Shown here: one piece after another, positions 1 to 6,684 of the stretch
Layout of the letters: every line of letters begins with the position of its first letter
Numbering within the stretch: the first letter of the stretch is position 1
Origin: an uncultured Porphyromonadaceae bacterium
GTDB lineage: Bacteria; Bacteroidota; Bacteroidia; Bacteroidales; Muribaculaceae
DNA length: 11,240 nt
NCBI GenBank assembly: GCA_947175225.1
Contig: CAMWLX010000076.1
Span: 1 to 11,240, forward strand
Direction: 5' to 3'
Program-made: the position numbers and the translations under genes
The notes under the pieces: model-generated
Told to the model about the DNA's origin: nothing
Databases searched by the model: none
What the model saw: the letters and a program-made list of their open reading frames with translations, nothing else

Positions 1-24
1 AAATAATACGATAAAACTAAATTA

Positions 25-56
25 ATAAACCTATAAACCAATAAACCCATAAACCT
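25..56. repeat. Four tandem octamers, ATAAACCN, upstream of nqrF
   Basis: Four consecutive copies of ATAAACC plus one variable base (T, A, C, T) start at 25, 33, 41 and 49. The array ends 37 bases before the nqrF start codon, in an AT-rich leader with no clear TAnnTTTG element. The bases are read directly. It may be a slipped-strand product or a leader element; no function can be assigned. It is one of four short-unit repeats found just upstream of genes in this window. Confidence 0.85.
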
Positions 57-92
57 TAAATTAATCTTGCGTAAATTTAAATTATAAAGATT

Positions 93-1370
93 ATGATAGT
101 ATCGCATAGTGTAATAGCGGCTGCACTGATATTCCTTGTAATGGTATTGGTGCTTGTAGCCATTCTGCTCCTCGCCAAGAGCCGTCTTGTGAAGAGCGGA
201 GATGTGACCATCAGCATCAACAACGGACAGAAAGTCTTGGTGACAAAGAGTGGGAAATCGCTTCTCATGACTCTCAACGATGCCGGAGTGCATCTTTCTT
301 CCGCATGCGGCGGAAAAGGCTCTTGCGGACAATGCAAGTGTCAGGTAGAGGAAGGCGGAGGAGAAATGCTTCCTACAGAAGCAGTGCATTTCACTCGCAA
401 AGAGATAAAAGACCATTGGAGACTTGGATGCCAAGTAAAGGTGAAGAGTGATATGGAAATCCGTGTAAGCGAGGCAGCCCTCGACGTAAAAGAATGGGAA
501 TGCACCGTAATAAGCAATAGGAATGTAGCCACATTCATCAAAGAATTTATCGTGGCTCTTCCTCCGGGCGAACATATGAACTTTATCCCGGGTAGTTACG
601 CGCAAATCCGTATTCCTAAGTTCTCAATGGAATATGACAAGGATATCGACAAGGCTTTGATCGGTCCGGAATATCTTCCCGCATGGGAACAGTTTGGACT
701 CTTCACTCTGAAGTGTACCAACGATGAAGAGACCGTGCGTGCGTATTCAATGGCTAACTACCCGGAAGAGGGCGACCGCATAATGCTTACAGTGCGTATC
801 GCCACTCCCCCATTTAAGCCGAAACCTCAGGTTGGATTTATGGATGTGCCCCCGGGTATCGCTTCGAGCTATATATTTACGCTCAAACCTGGCGACAAGG
901 TAATGATGTCTGGTCCTTATGGTGATTTCCATCCTATCTTAGACTCCGACAAGGAGATGATATGGGTAGGCGGTGGCGCCGGTATGGCTCCTCTCCGAGC
1001 ACAGATAATGTGGCTCACGAAGACTCTTAAGACTACTAACCGCAAGATGGATTACTTCTACGGCGCACGTGCCCTCAACGAGGTGTTCTATCTGAAAGAC
1101 TTCCTCGAGCTTGAAAAGGAATTCCCCAATTTCCACTTCCATCTTGCACTCGACCGCCCGGATCCCGCAGCCGATAAGGCCGGCGTCAAGTATACCCCGG
1201 GATTCGTGCATCAAGTGATGTATGACACTTATCTTAAAGATCATGATGCTCCTGAGGAGATCGAATACTACATGTGCGGTCCGGGCCCGATGAGTAACTC
1301 CGTCAACAAGATGCTGTATGACCTTGGTGTTGAGCCGGAATCTATTCATTATGATAACTTTGGAGGATAA
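93..1370 (+). CDS. nqrF: Na+-translocating NADH:quinone reductase subunit F (NqrF)
   Basis: NqrF is the NADH-oxidising entry subunit of the membrane complex Na+-NQR. It passes electrons from NADH through FAD and a 2Fe-2S centre into the rest of the complex, which pumps sodium and reduces quinone. The 425-residue protein has the full family layout. An N-terminal membrane helix spans about 7-28. A plant-type ferredoxin domain follows, with cluster ligands C72, C78, C81 and C113. The flavin site is RAYS at 216-219 with GPYGDF at 274-279, and the NADH site includes WVGGGAGMAP at 291-300 and MCGPGPM at 394-400. It ends in FGG, an aromatic-rich tail normal for NqrF. The ATG at 93 is chosen because the membrane helix follows directly; there is no Shine-Dalgarno sequence, as usual in Bacteroidota. 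nqrF is normally last in nqrABCDEF, so nqrE is expected to the left of the window. Nothing appears broken. Confidence 0.97.
   Translation: MIVSHSVIAAALIFLVMVLVLVAILLLAKSRLVKSGDVTISINNGQKVLVTKSGKSLLMTLNDAGVHLSSACGGKGSCGQCKCQVEEGGGEMLPTEAVHFTRKEIKDHWRLGCQVKVKSDMEIRVSEAALDVKEWECTVISNRNVATFIKEFIVALPPGEHMNFIPGSYAQIRIPKFSMEYDKDIDKALIGPEYLPAWEQFGLFTLKCTNDEETVRAYSMANYPEEGDRIMLTVRIATPPFKPKPQVGFMDVPPGIASSYIFTLKPGDKVMMSGPYGDFHPILDSDKEMIWVGGGAGMAPLRAQIMWLTKTLKTTNRKMDYFYGARALNEVFYLKDFLELEKEFPNFHFHLALDRPDPAADKAGVKYTPGFVHQVMYDTYLKDHDAPEEIEYYMCGPGPMSNSVNKMLYDLGVEPESIHYDNFGG
1330..1362 (+). promoter_or_regulatory. Candidate glyA promoter inside the end of nqrF
   Basis: TAACTTTG at 1355-1362 matches the Bacteroidota -7 consensus TAnnTTTG. 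A TTG at 1330-1332 lies 22 bases upstream as a possible -33 element, slightly longer than the usual spacing. A transcript would start near 1369 and carry the nonamer array at 1381-1434 in its leader. The -7 match lies over conserved codons for the Asn-Phe-Gly end of NqrF, so it may be coincidental. Confidence 0.35.
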
Positions 1371-1380
1371 ATTGGCTTAA

Positions 1381-1434
1381 TCAAAGTCCTTAAGGTCCTT
1401 AAAGTCTTTAAAGTCCTTAAGGACCTTAGACACA
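1381..1434. repeat. Nonamer tandem array (TTAARGWCY-like) between nqrF and glyA
   Basis: Five adjacent 9-base units are visible: TCAAAGTCC, TTAAGGTCC, TTAAAGTCT, TTAAAGTCC, TTAAGGACC, followed by a decayed TTAGACACA. The units contain self-complementary TTAA cores, and opposite units (AAGGTCC and GGACCTT) can pair, so an RNA copy could fold. The array fills most of the 87-base gap and ends 23 bases before the glyA start codon. Because 9 is a multiple of 3 the array stays open in several frames and creates a spurious Lys-Asp-Phe/Leu reading on the minus strand. Confidence 0.85.
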
Positions 1435-1457
1435 AAATATTTATAGAAAAAACTTTT

Positions 1458-2738
1458 ATGAAGAGAGATAACGAAATATTTGATATCATTGACCGCGAGC
1501 ATTTGCGTCAGCGTCGCGGTATTGAACTTATAGCAAGTGAAAACTTCGTAAGTGATGAAGTGATGCGTGCTATGGGCAGTTGCCTTACCAACAAGTATGC
1601 AGAAGGCTATCCCGGGAAACGCTATTATGGCGGTTGCCAGATTGTAGACGAAGCAGAGAATGTAGCTATAGAACGTGCAAAGAAGTTGTTTGATGCTGAG
1701 TGGGTCAATGTTCAGCCTCATTCAGGAGCTCAGGCTAATATGGCAGTGTTTATGGCTTGTCTTCAGCCCGGCGACAAATTCATGGGCATGGACCTCAGCC
1801 ATGGCGGTCACCTTAGCCATGGTAGCCCGGTCAACTTCTCAGGACTCGTATTTGAGCCCATCAGCTACACTGTCAAGGAAGAAGATGGTCGTGTCAACTA
1901 TGAGGAAATGGAAGAGAAAGCTCGTGCTGAGCGTCCGAAGCTCATCATTGCCGGTGCAAGCGCATATAGCCGCGAGTGGGACTATGCACGTATCCGCAAG
2001 CTTGCCGATGAAATCGGAGCCATCTTTATGGTGGATATGGCTCACCCTGCAGGTCTTATTGCAGCGGGACTTCTCGAGAATCCTGTAAAGCATGCTCATA
2101 TAGTGACAACAACAACCCACAAGACACTGCGTGGTCCGCGTGGCGGTATGATCCTCATGGGCAAGGATTTTGATAATCCATGGGGCAAGAAGACACCTAA
2201 AGGAGAAATCAAAAAGATGTCAGCACTTCTCGATAGTGCAGTCTTCCCCGGAGTACAGGGTGGACCTCTTGAGCATGTGATAGCTGCCAAGGCTGTTGCT
2301 TTCGGAGAGGCACTTCAGCCTGAATGGAAGGAATATGCTCTCCAAGTGCAGAAGAATGCCAAGGTACTCGCTGAAGAACTCTCAAAAAGAGGATATAAGA
2401 TCATATCTAATGGCACAGACAACCACTGCATGCTCGTAGACCTCCGCACAAAGTTCCCCGACATGAGTGGAAAGAAGGCAGAACGTGTACTTGTTGAGGC
2501 AGACATTACAGCTAATAAGAACATGGTGCCTTATGACAGCCGCAGTCCGTTCCTGACTTCAGGACTTCGCTTCGGTACCGCTGCCATCACAACTCGCGGA
2601 GCAAAGGAAGAGCTTATGGTGAAGATTGCAGAGCTTATCGACAGAGTCCTCTCCAATGCTGACAATGAGGAGGAGATCGCCAAGGTACGTGGTGAAGTCA
2701 ATGAGATCATGAATGATTATCCTATGTTTGCTTATTGA
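1458..2738 (+). CDS. glyA: Serine hydroxymethyltransferase (GlyA)
   Basis: This PLP enzyme of the cytoplasm interconverts serine plus tetrahydrofolate with glycine plus 5,10-methylene-tetrahydrofolate, the main source of one-carbon units. The 426-residue length is normal for bacterial SHMT. Hallmarks seen are IELIASENF at 22-30, YAEGYPGKRYYGG at 47-59, the substrate and cofactor region LSHGGHLSHG at 113-122, and TTTTHKTLRGPRGG at 217-230, with K222 as the Schiff-base lysine. MVDMAHPAGL at 191-200 carries the Asp that contacts the pyridine nitrogen. The ATG at 1458 gives the expected N-terminus. It lies 87 bases after nqrF, behind a nonamer array and a possible promoter, and a strong terminator follows, so it is probably a single-gene unit or partly read through from nqr. 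Nothing looks unusual in the protein. Confidence 0.98.
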   Translation: MKRDNEIFDIIDREHLRQRRGIELIASENFVSDEVMRAMGSCLTNKYAEGYPGKRYYGGCQIVDEAENVAIERAKKLFDAEWVNVQPHSGAQANMAVFMACLQPGDKFMGMDLSHGGHLSHGSPVNFSGLVFEPISYTVKEEDGRVNYEEMEEKARAERPKLIIAGASAYSREWDYARIRKLADEIGAIFMVDMAHPAGLIAAGLLENPVKHAHIVTTTTHKTLRGPRGGMILMGKDFDNPWGKKTPKGEIKKMSALLDSAVFPGVQGGPLEHVIAAKAVAFGEALQPEWKEYALQVQKNAKVLAEELSKRGYKIISNGTDNHCMLVDLRTKFPDMSGKKAERVLVEADITANKNMVPYDSRSPFLTSGLRFGTAAITTRGAKEELMVKIAELIDRVLSNADNEEEIAKVRGEVNEIMNDYPMFAY

Positions 2739-2765
2739 TCATTAATTTTTGACTATATAAACTAC

Positions 2766-2795
2766 AAGCCACGGCTCAATAGCCGTGGCTTCTTT
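2766..2795 (+). terminator. Intrinsic terminator after glyA
   Basis: AAGCCACGGCT (2766-2776) and AGCCGTGGCTT (2781-2791) form a perfect 11-base-pair stem around the loop CAAT, followed by CTTTAT. It lies 27 bases after the glyA stop codon. The T-run is short but the stem is strong. Confidence 0.88.
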
Positions 2796-2810
2796 ATCGG
2801 AAAAGTACGC

Positions 2811-2890
2811 CCCCTCCGGAGGCGAAGAAAGAGGCATATTACTTTCCCCGAGCTAACCTCGGGGTTAACAAAATTGGCAGCCCTCCGGGC
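2811..2890 (+). promoter_or_regulatory. Cluster of three GC-rich stem-loops upstream of bioD
   Basis: The gap between glyA and bioD (2739-2942) holds no gene. After the glyA terminator it contains a palindrome CCTCCGGAGG (2813-2822), a 7-base-pair hairpin CCCCGAG-CTAAC-CTCGGGG (2846-2864), and a small GCCC-TCC-GGGC hairpin (2880-2890). The string CCTCCGG occurs in both the first and third elements. No good TAnnTTTG promoter is visible for bioD. The cluster could be an RNA leader, a second terminator-like block, or a remnant of a dispersed repeat; I recognise no known riboswitch. An upstream in-frame ATG at 2874 lies within the third element and is not considered the true bioD start. Confidence 0.4.
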
Positions 2891-2942
2891 ATGCCCCAAC
2901 AAAACTTTTCCAATTTATACTCTTACGATAAAAAAAGAAAAT

Positions 2943-3572
2943 ATGAAGTATTTTGTGACGGGGATTGGGACAGATGTTGGGAAAAGTTGGGCTACTGGAT
3001 GGCTCGCAAAGCGATTTATGAATGAGGGGAAGAGAGTCATTACCCAGAAGTTTATTCAGACTGGAAATGAAGGGCGCAGTGAAGATATAGAGGTACATCG
3101 ACAGATAATGGGAATTGAGATGACTTCAGAGGATAAGGATATGATCACGGCACCTGAGATTTTCAGCTATCCATGTTCGCCGGATCTTGCTGCAAAAATT
3201 GACAAAAGATCTATTGACTTCAAAAAAATAGAGAAAGCGACTGAGATTCTCGAATCGCGATATGATGTAGTGTTGATTGAAGGAGCGGGAGGCATAATGG
3301 TTCCACTCGAAGGGGAATATCTGACTATAGATTATATACGTGAGCATGAATTGCCGACAGTAGTCGTCACCAATGGTCAGTTAGGCTCTATCAATCATAC
3401 TTTGCTGACATTATACGCGATAAAGCAATATGGCATAGAATTGGCTGAAGTCATCTACAACCACCACTTCGACAAAGACCCCATCATCTGCGCCGACACT
3501 ATTAAGTATTTGAAAAGCTATCTCTCCCACCACTTCCCTACTGCTAATTTCACCGAAATGAATTCAATCTAA
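2943..3572 (+). CDS. bioD: ATP-dependent dethiobiotin synthetase (BioD)
   Basis: BioD closes the ureido ring of dethiobiotin from 7,8-diaminopelargonate, CO2 and ATP, the penultimate step of biotin synthesis. The 209-residue product starts at the ATG at 2943, which places the P-loop GIGTDVGKS at residues 7-15 as in the family; an ATG 23 codons upstream would add an unrelated tail. Other signatures are KFIQTG at 36-41 (substrate Lys, usually K-P-x-x-[ST]-G), IEGAGG at 112-117 with the conserved Glu, and NGQLGSINHTLLT at 144-156. The Pro-to-Phe change after the lysine is a mild deviation; the catalytic Lys and P-loop are kept. The gene stands alone between a GC-rich hairpin region and its own terminator, separated from bioG-bioC by a nuclease-like gene. 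No promoter is obvious. Assignment is secure. Confidence 0.95.
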   Translation: MKYFVTGIGTDVGKSWATGWLAKRFMNEGKRVITQKFIQTGNEGRSEDIEVHRQIMGIEMTSEDKDMITAPEIFSYPCSPDLAAKIDKRSIDFKKIEKATEILESRYDVVLIEGAGGIMVPLEGEYLTIDYIREHELPTVVVTNGQLGSINHTLLTLYAIKQYGIELAEVIYNHHFDKDPIICADTIKYLKSYLSHHFPTANFTEMNSI

Positions 3573-3577
3573 ACCAT

Positions 3578-3612
3578 AGCCGCTGCATTTAAAGATGCGG
3601 CGGTTTTTGTTT
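3578..3612 (+). terminator. Intrinsic terminator after bioD
   Basis: AGCCGCTGCAT (3578-3588) pairs with ATGCGGCGGTT (3595-3605) through 11 positions, two of them G-U in RNA, around the loop TTAAAG. The T-rich tract TTTTTGTTT (3604-3612) follows at once. The stem begins 6 bases after the bioD stop codon. Confidence 0.9.
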
Positions 3613-3619
3613 AAACAAA
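3606..3619. repeat. 14-bp perfect palindrome TTTGTTTAAACAAA
   Basis: TTTGTTT and AAACAAA meet without a spacer at 3612/3613. The palindrome overlaps the T-run of the bioD terminator and ends 13 bases before the -33 element of the next promoter. It could be an operator for the AAA-ATPase/nuclease gene, or simply AT-rich symmetry attached to the terminator. No regulator is known. Confidence 0.5.
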
Positions 3620-3632
3620 TTCATTTTGGAGA

Positions 3633-3664
3633 TTTGGATATTACGCCGATTATTGCTATATTTG
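3633..3664 (+). promoter_or_regulatory. Bacteroidota-type promoter for the AAA-ATPase/nuclease gene
   Basis: TTTG at 3633-3636 and TATATTTG at 3657-3664 are separated by 20 bases, an exact fit to TTTG-N19-21-TAnnTTTG. Transcription should start near 3671, leaving a leader of only about ten bases before the ATG at 3682. Confidence 0.8.
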
Positions 3665-3681
3665 CGAGAAAATGAAGAATT

Positions 3682-5247
3682 ATGCACGAGACAGATTTAT
3701 ATGCAATCGGAGAACAAGACTTTAAGAATCTTAGAACTGACGAAGCAGTGTATGTCGACAAGACAGCTTTCGTATACAAAATAGCAAGGAGTAAAGTCAA
3801 GTACTTTTTCCTTGCCCGTCCTCGTCGCTTCGGAAAGAGCCTGTTTCTGTCTACATTAAGATATTTCTTTGAGGGAAGGCGAGAACTTTTCAAAGGACTC
3901 TATATTGATTCAGTCAATTGGGATTGGCAAGAATATCCTGTATTGAAACTTGATCTTAATTCCAGCCGTTATGATGAGCCCGGACTTCTTGAAGGTGTTC
4001 TGGATAATATGTTCAGGGATTGGGAGCGAAAATATGATGTTGAAGTCGAGGATGAGGATTATTCTCAGCGCTTCAAGACCATAATAAAGACGGCACACGA
4101 GAAAACCGGTCGTCAGGTTGTGATCCTTGTCGATGAATACGATAAGCCGCTTGTAGGCAATCTCAATAAGTATGATAATTTCGAGCACTATCGTGCCAAA
4201 CTCGCATCTATTTATTCCAACTTCAAGAGTTCTGCAGAACATATCCGATTGGTATTCTTGACAGGAGTAAGCCGTTTTAGCAAGCTCAGTGTCTTTTCCG
4301 ACCTTAACAATCTTGACGACATCACTTTTTCCGATGAATACGCAGATATATGTGGCATCACGGAGAAGGAATTGCTTAAGAATTTTAAAGAAGGTATTAA
4401 AGGGCTCGCAGAAACTTATAGAATTTCCTACGAGGATGTGTGCAAGCGACTGAAGAAAAACTATGACGGCTACAGATTTGCAAGGAAAGGGAACGACATC
4501 TATAATCCCTGGTCGATACTCAAAACCATGAATGAGTCAAGATTTGATTATACTTGGAATGCATCCGGACCAGCCTCTGTCGTTGCTGAAGCCCTTTACA
4601 AAGCTGATGTTGACATTAAAAAGATCTTAAATGCTAAATGGAGTCTCAAACGTCTTGCCGGTCTTGATCTGCGGAATGCTAATCCTACAGCACTCTTATA
4701 CCAAAGTGGGTATCTTACCATTGCTGAATATGATCTCGAAACCGATAGCGTACGCTTAAAAGTTCCAAACGACGAAATAAGGGAGGGGCTATTCAATGAA
4801 TTATTGCCATTTTATTTGAAACCCAAAGATGGCGATGCTCAAGGAAGAGTAGCTGAAATCATCGACAATTTACAAGATGGAGAACCAGAATCTCTGATGA
4901 AAAATATGGAAACATACTTCGCGAGTATACCCTACGATCTGAAAATAGAGAATGAGAACAACTTCCAAAATGCAATCTACATTCTTCTGACCCTTATTGG
5001 CATAGACACAAAAGCAGAAGTGCACACCTCAGACGGGCGAATAGACCTTCTTATCGAGACAAAAAAATACATCTATATTATAGAGTTGAAATACGATTCC
5101 ACTCCCGAAGAAGCTCTGCGCCAAATCGAAGAGAAGCGTTACGCCCACAAATACTCTTCAGATTCGCGCAAACTCTTCAAAATAGGGATAAACTTCTCCT
5201 CCAAGACACGACGTATAGAGGGCTGGAAAATTTCCCATTCTGCCTGA
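3682..5247 (+). CDS. AAA-ATPase-like/PD-(D/E)XK nuclease-like protein (DUF1703 type)
   Basis: The 521-residue product has the two-part layout of a family very common in Bacteroidales: an N-terminal AAA-ATPase-like domain and a C-terminal PD-(D/E)XK nuclease-like domain. Seen are YVDKT at 24-28, the P-loop-like RPRRFGKS at 46-53 (which lacks the usual first glycine), VILVDEYDKP at 147-156 as Walker B, LTGVSRFSK at 193-201, and YDGYRF at 261-266. The nuclease core is D455 of RIDLL followed by IELK at 467-470, giving the D...E468-x-K470 pattern, then a Gln at 'QIEEKRYA'. All candidate active-site residues are present, so the protein looks intact. The biological role of the family is not established; genome defence, mobile-element or regulatory roles have been proposed. 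Its own promoter and the terminator upstream make it an independent unit lying between bioD and bioG-bioC, consistent with insertion into an ancestral biotin cluster. Confidence 0.88.
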   Translation: MHETDLYAIGEQDFKNLRTDEAVYVDKTAFVYKIARSKVKYFFLARPRRFGKSLFLSTLRYFFEGRRELFKGLYIDSVNWDWQEYPVLKLDLNSSRYDEPGLLEGVLDNMFRDWERKYDVEVEDEDYSQRFKTIIKTAHEKTGRQVVILVDEYDKPLVGNLNKYDNFEHYRAKLASIYSNFKSSAEHIRLVFLTGVSRFSKLSVFSDLNNLDDITFSDEYADICGITEKELLKNFKEGIKGLAETYRISYEDVCKRLKKNYDGYRFARKGNDIYNPWSILKTMNESRFDYTWNASGPASVVAEALYKADVDIKKILNAKWSLKRLAGLDLRNANPTALLYQSGYLTIAEYDLETDSVRLKVPNDEIREGLFNELLPFYLKPKDGDAQGRVAEIIDNLQDGEPESLMKNMETYFASIPYDLKIENENNFQNAIYILLTLIGIDTKAEVHTSDGRIDLLIETKKYIYIIELKYDSTPEEALRQIEEKRYAHKYSSDSRKLFKIGINFSSKTRRIEGWKISHSA

Positions 5248-5256
5248 CCCGCTTAT

Positions 5257-5269
5257 TAACGAAGCGTTA
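5257..5269. terminator. Weak hairpin between convergent genes
   Basis: TAACG-AAG-CGTTA forms a 5-base-pair hairpin in the 27-base gap between the stop codons of two convergent genes. It has no T-run on either strand, so a terminator role is only a guess from its position. Confidence 0.25.
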
Positions 5270-5274
5270 CAGTC

Positions 5275-6597
5275 CTACTTAATTGTGATTATTGCGGGGC
5301 GGTAGGTCAATTCAGTAGGGAGAGCAGAGATAGGAACTGAAGAATATGAGCGGCGCGGTGCCACTCCTGTGCGCCGGAGATGCATCATCATTTCTCTTGA
5401 TGACGGAAATTGGAGTGTTCGCTCCCATTCCATAATTTGAAAGCCCGGGATCTTGCCGTATTCTTCTGAAGTGTGATAGATGAGGGGGCATGGTCGGACT
5501 GCATCAAGTTGATGGAGATTGCCTTTTGTGAAAGTTGAGATGATTGCAAAACCTCCGGGATTTAAATGAGACTTCACTATATTCACGAATCCAATAGGGT
5601 CTGCAAACCATTGAATTGTCGATGCACTGAGAATCACATCATATTTGGCTGAGTAATTTTTAAGCCATTCTTCTGCATCTGTCATGACGTATTCCTCTGT
5701 TTGCGCTATCCCAAACTTAGGCATTGGAAGAAGATCTACAAAAGTTGCATGAGAAGGAGTCAGCAATCTTTGCCAAATCTCAGTAAGGAGTCCTTGACCA
5801 ACCCCTATTTCAAGAAGAGAGTCGATATTTGAATTTCTGTCGCAGAGTTGACGAGCAATTATCTCGCCTATTCTATTGCAAATCTCAGTCTGCACAATAG
5901 CATTCCCATTGTAAGTATTGACAGCGGATGAAAAGCCCTCTCCTATTGCATCAGGATTTGGGATCACTTCTTTTATGATTTGTGAAATATCGATAGCATG
6001 CGATGAATTGACATTTACTTTTACAGTATCCGGGTGCATATCCCAATATCTATTAAGATTCTCGACCGGAAAAATTCTATCATTAGAGGCTATATAGACC
6101 TTATCCCATTTGCTTTCCGCTCCGAGAGCATTCTTTTCAGAAGCAATAGCGTAAAGTTCTTCTTTAAGCGCTGCAACATCCGGACTACAGGGAAGCAATG
6201 GCTCGATACGATTTAATGTGGCTCTATCTCCAGCCATTCGACGATGGAATTTTTTCAAAGATTCGGCTGTGAGGAAATCAGCTGTTGCATTAAAAACAGA
6301 TTCCGGAATTCCCATTGTGTCAGATACCGGGATGCCAGACCCACAGATAGCGATTTTAGCCGCAGCTTTAATATTACACTTAGAGGCAGCCCAAACGCCA
6401 AGCGAATAAGCAAAAATATAGATAGTGGAGTATTGCTCCGGAATAGACGGCATTGACATGTCGCGATAATCACTAACCACGGCAAAGTCCCAATCATCTA
6501 CTACACTGTCAACGTAATACCGAGCATCGGTAGACCATCCGGCAAATAAAAGTATAAGGCGCGTCTCCGCGCCTCTTTTAATGAATTCTATCTTCAT
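5275..6597 (-). CDS. BioG-BioC fusion: pimeloyl-ACP methyl ester esterase / malonyl-ACP O-methyltransferase
   Basis: One 440-residue frame joins two biotin enzymes. Residues 1 to about 210 match BioG (DUF452), an alpha/beta hydrolase that removes the methyl group from pimeloyl-ACP methyl ester: LLFAGWSTD at 16-24, nucleophile S65 in AYSLG at 64-68, and H200 in SSHAID as the likely catalytic histidine. Residues from about 215 to 440 match BioC, the SAM-dependent methyltransferase that primes the pathway by methylating malonyl-ACP: FSSAVNTYNGNAIVQ at 222-236 is the BioC lead-in, LLEIGVGQG at 261-269 is SAM motif I, and LSASTIQWF at 323-331 follows. The ATG at 6597 is preferred over a TTG two codons upstream because BioG proteins start this way. 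The two activities open and close the pimeloyl cycle, so fusion makes metabolic sense. The gene lies 87 bases downstream of two beta-barrel genes and may be read from their promoter. No stop or frameshift is visible at the junction. Confidence 0.93.
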   Translation of the reverse strand: MKIEFIKRGAETRLILLFAGWSTDARYYVDSVVDDWDFAVVSDYRDMSMPSIPEQYSTIYIFAYSLGVWAASKCNIKAAAKIAICGSGIPVSDTMGIPESVFNATADFLTAESLKKFHRRMAGDRATLNRIEPLLPCSPDVAALKEELYAIASEKNALGAESKWDKVYIASNDRIFPVENLNRYWDMHPDTVKVNVNSSHAIDISQIIKEVIPNPDAIGEGFSSAVNTYNGNAIVQTEICNRIGEIIARQLCDRNSNIDSLLEIGVGQGLLTEIWQRLLTPSHATFVDLLPMPKFGIAQTEEYVMTDAEEWLKNYSAKYDVILSASTIQWFADPIGFVNIVKSHLNPGGFAIISTFTKGNLHQLDAVRPCPLIYHTSEEYGKIPGFQIMEWERTLQFPSSREMMMHLRRTGVAPRRSYSSVPISALPTELTYRPAIITIK

Positions 6598-6610
6598 TGT
6601 CAATTTAAGT

Positions 6611-6672
6611 TTCGCTGGCCCAACTTAAAGGTTATAGGGTTATGAGGTCATAAAATTAAGTTGGTCGGCGAA
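6611..6672. repeat. Long imperfect inverted repeat upstream of bioG-bioC
   Basis: TTCGCTGGCCCAACTTAA (6611-6628) is nearly complementary to TTAAGTTGGTCGGCGAA (6656-6672), about 16 paired positions with a one-base bulge and a mismatch or G-U pair. The 27-base loop carries three octamer repeats. The structure fills the gap between the bioG-bioC start codon (6597) and the end of the neighbouring barrel gene (6685). It has no T-run, so it may be an RNA leader or processing hairpin rather than a terminator. Confidence 0.6.
6630..6653. repeat. Three tandem octamers (GGTYATRR) inside the hairpin loop
   Basis: GGTTATAG, GGTTATGA and GGTCATAA follow each other directly. They are related but diverged. 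They lie 33-56 bases upstream of the bioG-bioC start codon, and are flanked by the two arms of the inverted repeat. Confidence 0.6.
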
Positions 6673-6684
6673 GTTTAATATGGT

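Noticed and set aside
1377..1721. Minus-strand frame ending in a Phe-Lys-Asp repeat
   Set aside because: The repeated residues come from the nonamer DNA array, and the rest is antisense to glyA.
1797..1828. Repeated AGCCATGG inside glyA
   Set aside because: It encodes the conserved LSHGGHLSHG motif of serine hydroxymethyltransferase, so the repeat is explained by protein sequence.
2874..2942. 23-codon upstream extension of bioD
   Set aside because: It overlaps a GC-rich hairpin and adds residues outside the BioD family; the ATG at 2943 puts the P-loop at its normal place.
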